Assembly: GCA_965226215.1 (NCBI GenBank)
Contig: CBDDCH010000002.1
Span: 1,922,001-1,986,000, forward strand
Length of the DNA: 64,000 nucleotides
Source of the DNA: G963668345 sp965226215
Lineage (GTDB): Bacteria > Acidobacteriota > Terriglobia > Bryobacterales > UBA6623
Direction of reading: 5' to 3'
Under the pieces are notes generated by a model. That model saw only the letters and a list, made by a program, of their open reading frames with translations. It did no database searches and was not told where the DNA came from. The position numbers were made by a program, and so were the translations under genes. Positions 8,286 through 16,926 of the stretch are shown piece after piece (positions within the stretch are counted from its first letter, which is position 1; each line of letters begins with the position of its first letter).

Positions 8286-9425
8286 TCAACCGAGGGCGAG
8301 AGCGTCGAGGAACCGTTTGCGGAAGTGGTGGAAACGAAAGTTCTTGAGATATTGCCGCCGACCGGCTTCGCCCAGACGCAGGGCCAACGGATCGTCGGTC
8401 AGTAGACGCAGGCAAGCGGTGGCTACATCGTTCGGATTTTGCTCGACGAGCAGCCCCGTTCTGTTGTCAATGACGATTTCCTTGGCGGCGTCATGTTTGC
8501 CGGCGATACAGGGGACGCCGAATCTTGCCGCCTCAACGAAAACGAGACCAAAGCCCTCGCCCGTGCTAGGCAATGCAAACACACGACAGCGCCGGTATCG
8601 ATCCTCGAGAGCTTGGCGTTCGAGATAGCCAAGGAAGACAATTTTGCGGGCGGCGGCCCAGGGCAGGCGGGCGGCTTGGGATTGAAGTTCCGCCCGCCCG
8701 TCGCCTTCACTGGTGATCCACAGTTCCGCATCGGGACAGTCCTTTACAACGCGCGGCCAAGCAGCGATGAGCTGCCGGTGTCCTTTGTGAAGAGCGCCAC
8801 GCTGCATGTTGCCGACAATGAGCACGGAAGGTTTTCGCGCGGCGGGGTCGTAGGGCTTCGCGGGCCGAGAGTCGTTTGGGGTCTCCCGAGCATAGAGCGG
8901 CGGCTCGGTGCACAAATGAACGACCTGCGCGGGGGGCAGATGCGGGTTGTGCAATGACGCGGTTTCAGTCGTGTTCTTTGAGATGCTCAGGCGAAGGGTG
9001 GCTCGCGTAAGATTGCGGCATTTCCACCAAGGCAACGGCCTAGCCAGCTCCCGGCCGATCTCCCAAACTGTGTAAGGTGCGTGTGCGGGCAGCCATGATA
9101 GCGTTGCCTGGTTCACGAGTAAGTACATGATTCTGTCGTAGCTTCGATGCAGGCATTCCGCTGCCATCGCCGAGGACAGCCGGATTCGTGAACCGCCGAA
9201 CGCCCGGACGTCGAGATCCAGGCGTGAATGAGCATAGACGCCGACCATACGCTGGATCGGCCTAAGGGTTGTTGTTGTGTCCACCTGGCACCAAACGCCT
9301 AAGCGGCTGATTTGCGGACACGAGGCCAAGGCCCGTGCCACGCTTCGGCCGTGGGCTTGCAGGCCTCCTTTTCTCACACCCGCCGACTCAAACCCTAAAT
9401 CAGGAGCAATCAGGAGATAGTTCAT
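8286..9425 (-). CDS. GT4 family glycosyltransferase
   Basis: This is a GT-B glycosyltransferase. The chosen start is the ATG at 9423-9425 (MNYLLIAPDLGFESAGVRKG). The longer frame, starting at 9506, would add 27 unconvincing residues and overlap the divergent methyltransferase region. The C-terminal domain has PSVLIVGNMQRGALHKGH, VFLGYLERQALEDRYRRC and the EX7E motif in STGEGFGLVFVEAARFG. The nucleotide donor cannot be inferred. It is the first minus-strand gene after the one plus-strand gene of the locus (9.6-10.4 kb). Confidence 0.9.
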   Translation of the reverse strand: MNYLLIAPDLGFESAGVRKGGLQAHGRSVARALASCPQISRLGVWCQVDTTTTLRPIQRMVGVYAHSRLDLDVRAFGGSRIRLSSAMAAECLHRSYDRIMYLLVNQATLSWLPAHAPYTVWEIGRELARPLPWWKCRNLTRATLRLSISKNTTETASLHNPHLPPAQVVHLCTEPPLYARETPNDSRPAKPYDPAARKPSVLIVGNMQRGALHKGHRQLIAAWPRVVKDCPDAELWITSEGDGRAELQSQAARLPWAAARKIVFLGYLERQALEDRYRRCRVFALPSTGEGFGLVFVEAARFGVPCIAGKHDAAKEIVIDNRTGLLVEQNPNDVATACLRLLTDDPLALRLGEAGRRQYLKNFRFHHFRKRFLDALALG

Positions 9426-9635
9426 CCACTTCTTTCTATAGGGCCGGTAGCCGACGACAGTGGGCTTAGGGTCGTGGGTTCCCAAGGCGGATCGGAGGCG
9501 CGCCATCGGTTCACGACAACGCCGGCGGGCAGCCCTACCGACAATCCCATCAGCAAGCGGCTAAAATCGGAGGTCCCCCTGGGTTGCCTGCTGTCACGTT
9601 CAGGATTTTCCTGGTTTGGGAATCCGACACGTCTT

Positions 9636-10427
9636 ATGCAACAGAAAGCCAGCCGCCGATTTCGACTACTCACGTGGCCACTCGCTCCCATGGAAGATTT
9701 TCGGGCGCCGATGGAGGCGCTTCCGCTGCGAGAAGGAGCCAAGCGAACGAAGTACCCCTTCCGGGTGCTGCGCTACTGGTGGGTTTATCAGGGGATTCTC
9801 GATGAGGCCCGACGCCTTGGCCGGGGACCCACCATTGTCGACGCCGGTTCTGAGATCGGATTGCTGAGAAGTCTTGCACCGCCCGTACCTGGTGCCCGCT
9901 GGATCGGACTGGACCGCAACGTCGCTAATCCGTACGTGGTGGCGGCCGAGTATGACGAACTTCACGAATGCAATCTCGAGCAGTCAATACCACTTCCCGA
10001 CGACTCGGCTGACATCATCGTTTGTTCACATATTCTTGAGCACCTGAGACATCCGGAAGACACGCTCGGCGAATCAATCCGGGTTGTCAAGCCGGGCGGA
10101 ATTTTACTGGTAGGCTCTCCGGTACTGCCGAGGCCCGTAGCGGCGTACTATCAGCGGCGATACAACCGTGAACTGCAGGCCGGAAAACGGCAGCTTGGGC
10201 AGCACGTCACCGCTTTCCATCCGCGAATGTGGAAACGGCTGGCCGCCAGACTTGGTCTCGAAGTGGAGGTTTTCGCCGGCTCGCATATCCTTCGCTGGAC
10301 CGGCAGCCGCCTGGAAAACTACCAGGCTTGGGTCCGCCTCAACCAGTTTCTGGCGGCACTCTTCCCCGCGTTCGGCAACGAAGTTTGCATTCAGCTTCGC
10401 GCGCCGTTCGGCAAGAAGACCGATTAG
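9636..10427 (+). CDS. SAM-dependent methyltransferase, only plus-strand gene in the polysaccharide locus
   Basis: This 263-residue class I methyltransferase has motif I as IVDAGSEIGLL, the acidic strand RWIGLDRN, motif IV as DIIVCSHILEHLRHP, then RVVKPGGILLVGSP. The motif I glycines are atypical (DAGSEIG for D.GCG.G), so activity is less certain than for its neighbours. Starts at 9636 or 9690 are both possible; the frame also extends to 9474 without homology. Its TAG stop at 10425-10427 is formed by the left end of a family A repeat element, so the original C-terminus may have been altered by that insertion. It is the only gene of the locus facing right. Confidence 0.8.
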   Translation: MQQKASRRFRLLTWPLAPMEDFRAPMEALPLREGAKRTKYPFRVLRYWWVYQGILDEARRLGRGPTIVDAGSEIGLLRSLAPPVPGARWIGLDRNVANPYVVAAEYDELHECNLEQSIPLPDDSADIIVCSHILEHLRHPEDTLGESIRVVKPGGILLVGSPVLPRPVAAYYQRRYNRELQAGKRQLGQHVTAFHPRMWKRLAARLGLEVEVFAGSHILRWTGSRLENYQAWVRLNQFLAALFPAFGNEVCIQLRAPFGKKTD

Positions 10428-10727
10428 TGCTTGGTTGCGTAAGTTGACGACGGATTATAGACCGGCAATCCCTGGACCGCTCGGTCGAAAACCCGGGGGC
10501 TTTGATCCCCCTGGGTGGGCCTGAGGCTGGTGGCAGGGCCGGACTCTTGAGGGGGACTGACCGCTCCCTGACGGTCGCGGCTCCGTTTATCTTGGCGAAG
10601 GCCCATGGGCACTCCCTCACGGTCGCGGCTCGGAAAGCTCTGCGAATGGACCGCTTCCGGGCCAGACGACCGCATGATCCTTCGGGAAACTTTTTTTGAA
10701 TACGCGAACTTTTGCAATCAAGCATTA
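10425..10727. repeat. family A inverted-repeat element, enlarged copy
   Basis: The terminal inverted repeats are TAGTGCTTGGTTGC at the left and its near-complement GCAATCAAGCATTA at the right, with TA at both ends. Its ends and flanking interior match the 178-bp copy at 20117-20294. The middle is enlarged by about 125 bases containing two more versions of a CGCTCCCT-ACGGTCGCGGCTC module. It carries no coding frame. The TA ends suggest mobilisation by a Tc1/mariner/IS630-type transposase, which is an inference. The element supplies the stop codon of the methyltransferase on its left. Confidence 0.85.
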
Positions 10728-10875
10728 GCTTGCAACGCTCTGGAGGACAAGTTGCGGAACCGCCAAGCGATACCCGACGCTGGGGTCGGTCAGTATGTCC
10801 TTCGGCGATCGCGGTTTAAGCTCGTGGAGTTCCGACGGGGATCATCGGGTCACGACGTCCCTCGCGGGCAGGGAC
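10728..10875. other. short gap after the family A element
   Basis: The 148 bases between the repeat and the end of the CgeB-like gene show no gene, hairpin with T-run or recognisable site. Confidence 0.4.
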
Positions 10876-11910
10876 TCAGCAACTGTAAACGTTCAGGATC
10901 GTCTCCAGGCGGTCGGTAAAGCGGTAGCGACTGCGCCGAACGCGCTCGAGGCCGGACGCCGCAATTCGCAACCGCGGGCTTTCGTGCTTCAGATAGTAGG
11001 TGATTTTGTCTTTGAGCTCGTCGAGCGAGGAAAAGCACTCGATTTCCTTGCCTTCCTCAAAAAAGCTCAACACTTCTTCCGAGCGCTCGGAGAGCTGAAA
11101 GCCGCCGCATGCCGGGATCTCGAAGGTTCGGGAGGTGTGCAGATCCCGATTGGCCTTGCGTAGGAAGCTGAGGCTGATTTTCGAGGCGCCAAACACTCGT
11201 GCCAGCTCGTCGCCATAGACCGGACGTCCTTTCAGCCGGAAACGCAGTGGCGATTTTCGAGGCAGTTTCTGCCAATCGTTGCCCCAAACCCGCAGGTCGA
11301 AACCGTTCAATTGTTCCAACGTCTGGGCCCGAGGGCGCTCCCACGTACCGACGAACACAACGTCGGAGCCGTATCGCTTCCGGTCCTTGGGGTCCACGGA
11401 AACAGGGAAGTGGCAGTTGTCACGGTAGCCGTGCGGAACGTATGTGACGGCCTGGGATCCCATGAGCGCCAAGGTGTCGACGTTAAAGCTCTTGGTCGTA
11501 AAGACGTGGTCGTAGCATCGGATCGCCTTTCGCAGCGTGGCCTTGGTGTTGAGCCCGTTGGCCATATCCTCGTTGTAGAAGTGAAATAGCTTTGCGGCTG
11601 TAGAATCTTTGATTTCGAGGAGCGCTCGAGTGGTGATCAAGTTGCCGCTGACGACCAGTACGAGGTCGGGGCGGAATTGGCGCGCTGCCTCGACGAACGA
11701 GCGGCTTTCGATCTCGGCTAGCAAGCCGGGCGCCAAACGCCAACCGATCCGCCGCGGCCAGCGGGAACGAAGCCGCCGCTTGACGGCGGATCCACGGGGA
11801 AACGGCAGCGCCGTGTAGTTGTGGCGACGCAGCCAGGTAAGCCACCCATATTCAAAATCTGGAGGCGTAAAGCTCCCATACAGCAAGATGCGAGCGGCTC
11901 TTCTAGTCAT
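10876..11910 (-). CDS. CgeB/YkvP-type glycosyltransferase
   Basis: This 344-residue protein resembles the CgeB family (Glyco_trans_1_4 C-terminal domain). It has VVSGNLITTRALLEIK, VFTTKSFNVDTLALMGSQ, a VVFVGTWERPRAQ strand, and the family's C-terminal signature SRTFEIPACGGFQLSERSEEVLSFFEEG. Members are GT-B glycosyltransferases that often lack the GT4 EX7E motif, as here. It has normal length for the family. It lies within the same minus-strand run as FkbM and the other transferases, separated from FkbM by a family B repeat element. Likely adds a sugar to the polymer; donor unknown. Confidence 0.82.
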   Translation of the reverse strand: MTRRAARILLYGSFTPPDFEYGWLTWLRRHNYTALPFPRGSAVKRRLRSRWPRRIGWRLAPGLLAEIESRSFVEAARQFRPDLVLVVSGNLITTRALLEIKDSTAAKLFHFYNEDMANGLNTKATLRKAIRCYDHVFTTKSFNVDTLALMGSQAVTYVPHGYRDNCHFPVSVDPKDRKRYGSDVVFVGTWERPRAQTLEQLNGFDLRVWGNDWQKLPRKSPLRFRLKGRPVYGDELARVFGASKISLSFLRKANRDLHTSRTFEIPACGGFQLSERSEEVLSFFEEGKEIECFSSLDELKDKITYYLKHESPRLRIAASGLERVRRSRYRFTDRLETILNVYSC

Positions 11911-11935
11911 GATGCGATAGCCTGTGCGAGGGATC

Positions 11936-12088
11936 TAGCCTGTGGCAAAAAGGCGTGTGAGAGCGAAAAACGGGGACGGTCACCAATTCGATGGCCTCAT
12001 AGAATTACAGAGAGAACAACGTGACAAAAACTGAATTAGCTGACGGTCCCCGACTTTTCGCGACACATACTTTCACCACCGGCTGCTA
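11936..12088. repeat. family B inverted-repeat element
   Basis: A 153-base element has TA at both ends and imperfect terminal repeats: left TAGCCTGTGGCAAAAAGG, right the complement of TAGCAGCCGGTGGTGAAAGT. Its interior contains GGGGACGGTCACCAATTC and a near-mirror GACGGTCCCCGACTTTTCGC, shared with the copies at 18.0, 35.2 and 45.2 kb. It is non-coding and sits exactly in the gap between the CgeB-like gene and FkbM. Confidence 0.8.
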
Positions 12089-12108
12089 AGCGCCTTTGCC
12101 TTGTGAAC

Positions 12109-12855
12109 TTATTTGTTCGGTATGGCGATCAGCTCGTCCGTGTCGTCTGGAGACTCACCGCCAATGCCGGCAAGGTGATAACCCAGGTCGCGCAGGTAGT
12201 CACAGCAGGATCGGTGGATGGCGGGCCCGTGTGTTGCCAGAAAGATCGTCGGCTTCGCATTGACAAGAAGCTTGTGAGCTCCCCGAAGAACTTCCCACTC
12301 GGCGCCTTCCACGTCGATCTTGATGACGTCCGGCTGCGGGATTGTCCCGCTATCCCAAAGGACATCGAGCGGCCGGCACCGAACACGGAGGTCTCCGGAT
12401 GCCGACAGGCGCCCCATACTCCTGTTTTCATGGACCAAGAACGGCCGCATCCCGCTCCGGTCGGACAGCGCTATTCTCATCACGGCGACGTTTCCGCATT
12501 CGTTCAGTTCGATGTGTTTGCGCAGATACTCGATATTGTCGGCAAGGGGCTCGAACGCCATCACCCTGCCCAATGCGCCCACCAGCTTTGAAAACAGAAG
12601 GCTGTAGTAACCGACGTGGGCGCCGATGTCGTAGCACATCATCCCTGGTCGAACGGCCTGCACAACTTTGCGCACTTTGGCGAGTTCATAAGTTCCCAGC
12701 CAGCAACCGTGAGTGCTTGACCCGGCAATCCAGCGCTTGCCGCGCAAGGGGCCTTGCAGGATCGGCACGACAGCCGACTTGGGCACCAGCCGAAGAGGAA
12801 GCCGTAAGGTCTTGCCAAAGAAACGTCGATTTGAAATGACCGAGACGTTGATCAT
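12109..12855 (-). CDS. FkbM-family methyltransferase
   Basis: This 248-residue protein matches the FkbM family of O-methyltransferases. Motif I is CYDIGAHVGYYSLLFSKLVG, and VMAFEPLADNIEYLRKHI is the acidic strand and helix. DVIKIDVEGAEWEVLRGAHKLL is the family-defining block. FkbM enzymes in polysaccharide loci methylate sugar hydroxyls. It is flanked by a family B element downstream. The first 40 residues are basic and may extend past the true start. Confidence 0.92.
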   Translation of the reverse strand: MINVSVISNRRFFGKTLRLPLRLVPKSAVVPILQGPLRGKRWIAGSSTHGCWLGTYELAKVRKVVQAVRPGMMCYDIGAHVGYYSLLFSKLVGALGRVMAFEPLADNIEYLRKHIELNECGNVAVMRIALSDRSGMRPFLVHENRSMGRLSASGDLRVRCRPLDVLWDSGTIPQPDVIKIDVEGAEWEVLRGAHKLLVNAKPTIFLATHGPAIHRSCCDYLRDLGYHLAGIGGESPDDTDELIAIPNK

Positions 12856-13067
12856 TCGCCTTTTTCCAGACCCTCTTTACTCCCCGTCCTATCCTTCAGT
12901 CAGATGGTGGTCCACCGGCCCGACACACTCTTCAAAACGGCATAAAGGGAGCGTAAGATTCAGCGGATCAAAGACCCCGTACGCTGCTGGACCCCGCCAT
13001 AAGGCGCCGGTATCGAGCGCAAAAAATCACTGCCGCCGGTCTCCCCCTCCTCGGATACGCTCGTCGC

Positions 13068-14213
13068 TCACTCAAGTGAAACCAAGTTGCGATACGTCTC
13101 GACGACCTGGTTTGAGAAGTCCGCGGGGTGGCGAAGCTGAGAGGCAAGCCGAAGGGCCGCGGCAGCCATCTGCGCTCGCCGCTGCGGGTTTTCGTAGAGC
13201 AGAAGAACCTTCTCGCGTATAGCAGCAACGTCACGCGTCGGGACGATGTAACCTTCCACGCCGTGTGTGTAGAGGCCCGCGGCTCCCGTATTGGGCGTCG
13301 CGATCACGGGCAAACCGCAGGCCATCGCTTGTGCCATCACACCCGCAAGTCCTTCGACGAGCGAGGGCAAGACGAGCACCGATCCTTGGGAGTAGTAGCG
13401 GTAAAGCTGTGTCCGAGGCACAAAGCCAACCACGCGGAAGGGAATTCTATCCCGAAACCGTGCCAGCAGAGACTTTGCTTCGGCGGACAGACTGCCTATG
13501 AGCAGAAGCTCGAAGTCCGGCAGTCGCACGTTCGACAAGGCCTCCAGGAGGTAACCTAGGCCCTTGCGAATCCCAAGTGTTCCCACGAACAGGACCCGAA
13601 AGATGCGGTCGTGCTTCGGCGAGGGGTGAAATCGCGAGAGATCCGTCGCCGGTCGGACGACTGCCAACGTCGATTTGGGTACTCCTCGATCAAGGAATGT
13701 GCTTCGCGCGAAGTTCGAGAGCACCGTAATCAGATCCGCTTCGTCATACTCTTGCAGCCTTTTCTCGAGCGAGCGGCGATCATAGTCGGGGAAGTGGGCG
13801 CCCCATCGGCGATATTCTTCTTGGAGTGTTTCCCGCACGAACTCGACGTGGCCCTGTCCGCAGTTGCAGACGAGCTTGGCCCCCAAGTTACGCGCTCGCT
13901 GGTAGGAATGCCGGCCGTTGGATTCGTTGGCGACGAGAACATCACACGGCCCAAATCGGGAGGCGACCCAGCGGTCGAATGTTTCCGCCGCCGTCCAATC
14001 GAGCGCGCGGGCGATCCTGGAGAAGCCGTAGCGTCCGGCCAGCATCATGGGCGCAACGACGTAGGGGAAGCTCTTGATCCGTGTCGGCGGAACTCCATTG
14101 ACGCGCGAGCGAGGGTATCCGGTGTAGAGAACCTCCAGGCAACCCCGGTCGGCGAGCGTTTTCGCCAAGTCGAAATGATGAAAGCGGCCGACGCTTGACA
14201 GGTTGACTTTCAT
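13068..14213 (-). CDS. GT4-like glycosyltransferase with altered EX7E motif
   Basis: This is a GT-B glycosyltransferase of 381 residues from the ATG at 14211-14213, which has a GAGAGG ribosome site just upstream. A longer frame to 14252 would overlap the polymerase gene. Domain markers are MKVNLSSVGRFHHFDLAKTL, VLFVGTLGIRKGLGYLLEAL and RVVGFVPRTQLYRYY. The nucleotide-binding motif reads SLVEGLAGVMAQAMACGLPV, so the second glutamate of EX7E is replaced by glutamine. Activity may still be retained. The downstream gene FkbM is separated by about 210 bases without a gene. Confidence 0.88.
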   Translation of the reverse strand: MKVNLSSVGRFHHFDLAKTLADRGCLEVLYTGYPRSRVNGVPPTRIKSFPYVVAPMMLAGRYGFSRIARALDWTAAETFDRWVASRFGPCDVLVANESNGRHSYQRARNLGAKLVCNCGQGHVEFVRETLQEEYRRWGAHFPDYDRRSLEKRLQEYDEADLITVLSNFARSTFLDRGVPKSTLAVVRPATDLSRFHPSPKHDRIFRVLFVGTLGIRKGLGYLLEALSNVRLPDFELLLIGSLSAEAKSLLARFRDRIPFRVVGFVPRTQLYRYYSQGSVLVLPSLVEGLAGVMAQAMACGLPVIATPNTGAAGLYTHGVEGYIVPTRDVAAIREKVLLLYENPQRRAQMAAAALRLASQLRHPADFSNQVVETYRNLVSLE

Positions 14214-14242
14214 TGCCTCTCGGGGTGTGAGGGAAACGAATC

Positions 14243-15607
14243 TCAGGACCAAGATCCGGAGGTCACAGGATGGGCCCTAGGTGCTGCCGGTAGCGTTGCT
14301 TCTCGTGGGGTGCCCTCCGGACGTGATGCCAGGCCGCCTTGGCGGTCCCATCGCGGCATCAAGATCGGGCTCAGCAGCTTCAGCATCAGCCACGCGAAGG
14401 CGAAGGCTCGAATGCTGTAGAACGTGTCATCCCAGAACAGCTCGCTGACACCGCCCCCGGCCATCAAAATGGCCAGAAACAGCCGCGGAGACGTTTGGGC
14501 GACACGCCAAAGCAGCAGCATATAAAGCGCCATCACGACGTAGATGAGTGGGCCGCCCAGCAAGCCCCAATCGCCGAGCCCGCTGGCAAGGGGTATGGAT
14601 ATCGAATCCCCAAACACGAGCCCGTATCCTTCGAGGTGGCGGTATAGGGCGCCTCGTTCGCTGTAGTTGCCCTCGGGGCGAAGGAAATTTGGAAGTCCCT
14701 GGCGGGCAGCGCCGGCAATTCCAGCGCCGTACATCGGCGGCGCGCCACGCTGTTGACACAGCAGGATGGCAGCAGGCAATTCGAATCCCGCCATTCGATA
14801 TTGGATGTCGATGCCGGTTGCGCGCCGGGCAGCCTGCTTCGTCGACTCGAGATCGGTGTCTTTGACGAAGGAAAGGCCGCCGAGGATGCTGGAGAACCGC
14901 CCTTTTCCGCTGCCCGATTTGACTACCGACCCCAATGCGAATAGGGTGGCCGCCAGGAGACCGCCGGCCAGAGCAACCCGTGTGAGATGCCGGGGGCGTA
15001 GCGTGATCCAACACAGCCCACCGATCACTGCGATGCCGAGTGTCGCCGTACGAGACCCCATCCCCAGTGCCAGCGTCAAACTAAGAAGAATGCCTGCCGG
15101 CCCGGCCAGTAGCTCGATCCTTCCGCGCCGCCGCATCGTGACCGAAACCGCGCTGATCATCGTCAAGGTCAGAAGGAAATAGCGCGCGGCGGAGAGCCAT
15201 CGGTCCACGTTGCGGTCGACCCCACGGAAGTAGCCCCCAGTGAATGGGAAGTTCAGCGACAGATAAAGCAACAAGGCGCAGGCTGATAGTCCGATCGCCA
15301 GTGGCTGCCACGGCTTCCAAACGAGATCCTCGTAGCGGACTCGCGCCAGGCGCGTCACTTTCGCTAGGGGTCCGAACACAATGACCGTGAATAGCACAAG
15401 TCCCACCAAGGTGAGAAGCGCAACCTGGGGGTAGAACTCCAGACTGCCCAGATTTGCGTTATAGCGGCCTGGACCCGCCGCTCGTGCGCCAAGATTGCCC
15501 CAACTGTAAAAGGGGAGCTGGCGGGGATCAAGGGCGATAAAGATGACCGGACTCAGCAGCAAGTTCCAGCGGTACATGCGAAGGGTTGCCCACAAAAATA
15601 TTGCCAC
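14243..15607 (-). CDS. Wzy-like O-antigen/polysaccharide polymerase, N-terminus cut by an in-frame stop
   Basis: This is a polytopic membrane protein with about 10-12 hydrophobic segments, consistent with oligosaccharide repeat-unit polymerases (Wzy), which link flipped repeat units in the periplasm. Helices are evident in LLLSPVIFIALDP, VALLTLVGLVLFTVIVFG, LAIGLSACALLLYLSL, ILLSLTLALGMG and others. The open frame can start only at a GTG at 15605-15607. In the same frame upstream an ATG at 15734-15736 begins MRTNTVPDAAWHLLLASSF, a plausible missing first helix, interrupted by a TAG at 15632-15634. A single CAG-to-TAG change would explain this. The downstream GT4 start lies about 30 bases past its stop. 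Wzy proteins vary greatly, so the call rests on topology and position. Confidence 0.72.
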   Translation of the reverse strand: MAIFLWATLRMYRWNLLLSPVIFIALDPRQLPFYSWGNLGARAAGPGRYNANLGSLEFYPQVALLTLVGLVLFTVIVFGPLAKVTRLARVRYEDLVWKPWQPLAIGLSACALLLYLSLNFPFTGGYFRGVDRNVDRWLSAARYFLLTLTMISAVSVTMRRRGRIELLAGPAGILLSLTLALGMGSRTATLGIAVIGGLCWITLRPRHLTRVALAGGLLAATLFALGSVVKSGSGKGRFSSILGGLSFVKDTDLESTKQAARRATGIDIQYRMAGFELPAAILLCQQRGAPPMYGAGIAGAARQGLPNFLRPEGNYSERGALYRHLEGYGLVFGDSISIPLASGLGDWGLLGGPLIYVVMALYMLLLWRVAQTSPRLFLAILMAGGGVSELFWDDTFYSIRAFAFAWLMLKLLSPILMPRWDRQGGLASRPEGTPREATLPAAPRAHPVTSGSWS

Positions 15608-15834
15608 GATCGCGGCACTACAGCCCGCCAGCTATGGATTCGGGCTGGAATCCCAGATCATGAACAGGGCAAAGGTCGCGAACGAACTTGCCAACAACAG
15701 ATGCCAGGCCGCATCGGGAACAGTGTTGGTTCTCATCGACAAAGGCGGGGGACCCGGCAGAAGCGGGAACTCGCGCTGCGAGCCGCTACTCGGCAGCCTT
15801 CGCTACGCCTCACCCATGGATGGGGAAATCAGCT

Positions 15835-16923
15835 TTAACTATTGGTAAATGAGTCGTCTGATGAAATACTGCGCAACGCTTCCTCTATCCCTTGCGCTAG
15901 GGCTTCGAAGGTATGGCCCGCCACTTTCCGCCGCCCCGCTCTCCCCATCGCCGGCCACTCGGCCTGGCGCCGGAAGGCATCGGCAAGCGCTTGTTTCAGC
16001 GCCTCTGGGTCGTCGCAGGGGATACTCCAGCCATTGTCGGGCCCGACCAGGTCGGGTGTGCAGCCGCAGGCGTCCGACACGATTACCGGGAGACCGCAAG
16101 CAAGAGCCTCGTTGACGACCAGGCCCCAGGTTTCGCGGCCGTCGGAAGGAAGACATAGCAGGTCAGCCATTACGTACGCTCGAGGAATTTCCGAGTGATT
16201 GAAAAACCCCAATAGGTGGACATGGTTTGCGGCGGCGTCGCGGGCCCGGTGCTTGATTCGATCGCGCAGGACGCCGTCGCCGACGTAGATAAGCTGGGCG
16301 CGGCGGAGTTCGGCACGCCGGGGCGAAAGCTCTTTTTTCTGGGTGGAAAGCCGGTCGTTATCGACGCTGTAAGGCGCCGAGAAAAGCTTCGGCTTTGGCA
16401 CGCCCATTGCGGCCATAAAAGAGCGATTACGGTTTCCTAGGTTTCCTATATATAGGGTGGCCGACGTGTCCTTCAATAGAGTTCGCAAAAGGGCTACGCG
16501 GAACCACGGTTTCGGCGAAGCTTGAAAGCTCAACTTGTTGGTTTCGGCCAGCATCAAGACCGGCGCCCGGCCCATGACTCGAAGCAGCCAGGCCAGCCAG
16601 ACGACTTCGGCGAACCAGCCCATCAGCAACAGCGGGGATCGGGTTTCTTTCAACGCCCATGGGAGGCATCGGCGCGCGACGGTCATCTGTTCCCTGGCGC
16701 TGTAACAAGCAGGCCCATCGTAGAAAAAGCGATGCGGGTAGCTGCTCAATAGGTCAACGTCCCATGCGAATTCGATCCCGAACCCGGGGTCGCGGAACTT
16801 TCGTTCCGCCGGGCCGTGGTGGTAGTAGCCGACATCGAGCGATACTCCTTGCGCTACGAGCGAGCGAAACACAGGCACGTGATAAGGCACGGGGTGGCTG
16901 GCCAGGATCTTGAGGTGCGGCAA
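15835..16923 (-). CDS. GT4 family glycosyltransferase
   Basis: This is a 362-residue GT-B enzyme. The N-terminal domain starts MPHLKILASHPVPYHVPVFR. The C-terminal domain contains LIYVGDGVLRDRIKHRARD, HLLGFFNHSEIPRAYVMADL, and an EX7E motif in SDGRETWGLVVNEALACGLPV. It ends 3 bases upstream of no other gene but begins only 3 bases after the stop of the GT2 gene, so the pair is probably translationally coupled. It likely adds a sugar to the growing repeat unit at the inner membrane face. Confidence 0.92.
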   Translation of the reverse strand: MPHLKILASHPVPYHVPVFRSLVAQGVSLDVGYYHHGPAERKFRDPGFGIEFAWDVDLLSSYPHRFFYDGPACYSAREQMTVARRCLPWALKETRSPLLLMGWFAEVVWLAWLLRVMGRAPVLMLAETNKLSFQASPKPWFRVALLRTLLKDTSATLYIGNLGNRNRSFMAAMGVPKPKLFSAPYSVDNDRLSTQKKELSPRRAELRRAQLIYVGDGVLRDRIKHRARDAAANHVHLLGFFNHSEIPRAYVMADLLCLPSDGRETWGLVVNEALACGLPVIVSDACGCTPDLVGPDNGWSIPCDDPEALKQALADAFRRQAEWPAMGRAGRRKVAGHTFEALAQGIEEALRSISSDDSFTNS

Positions 16924-16926
16924 GGG

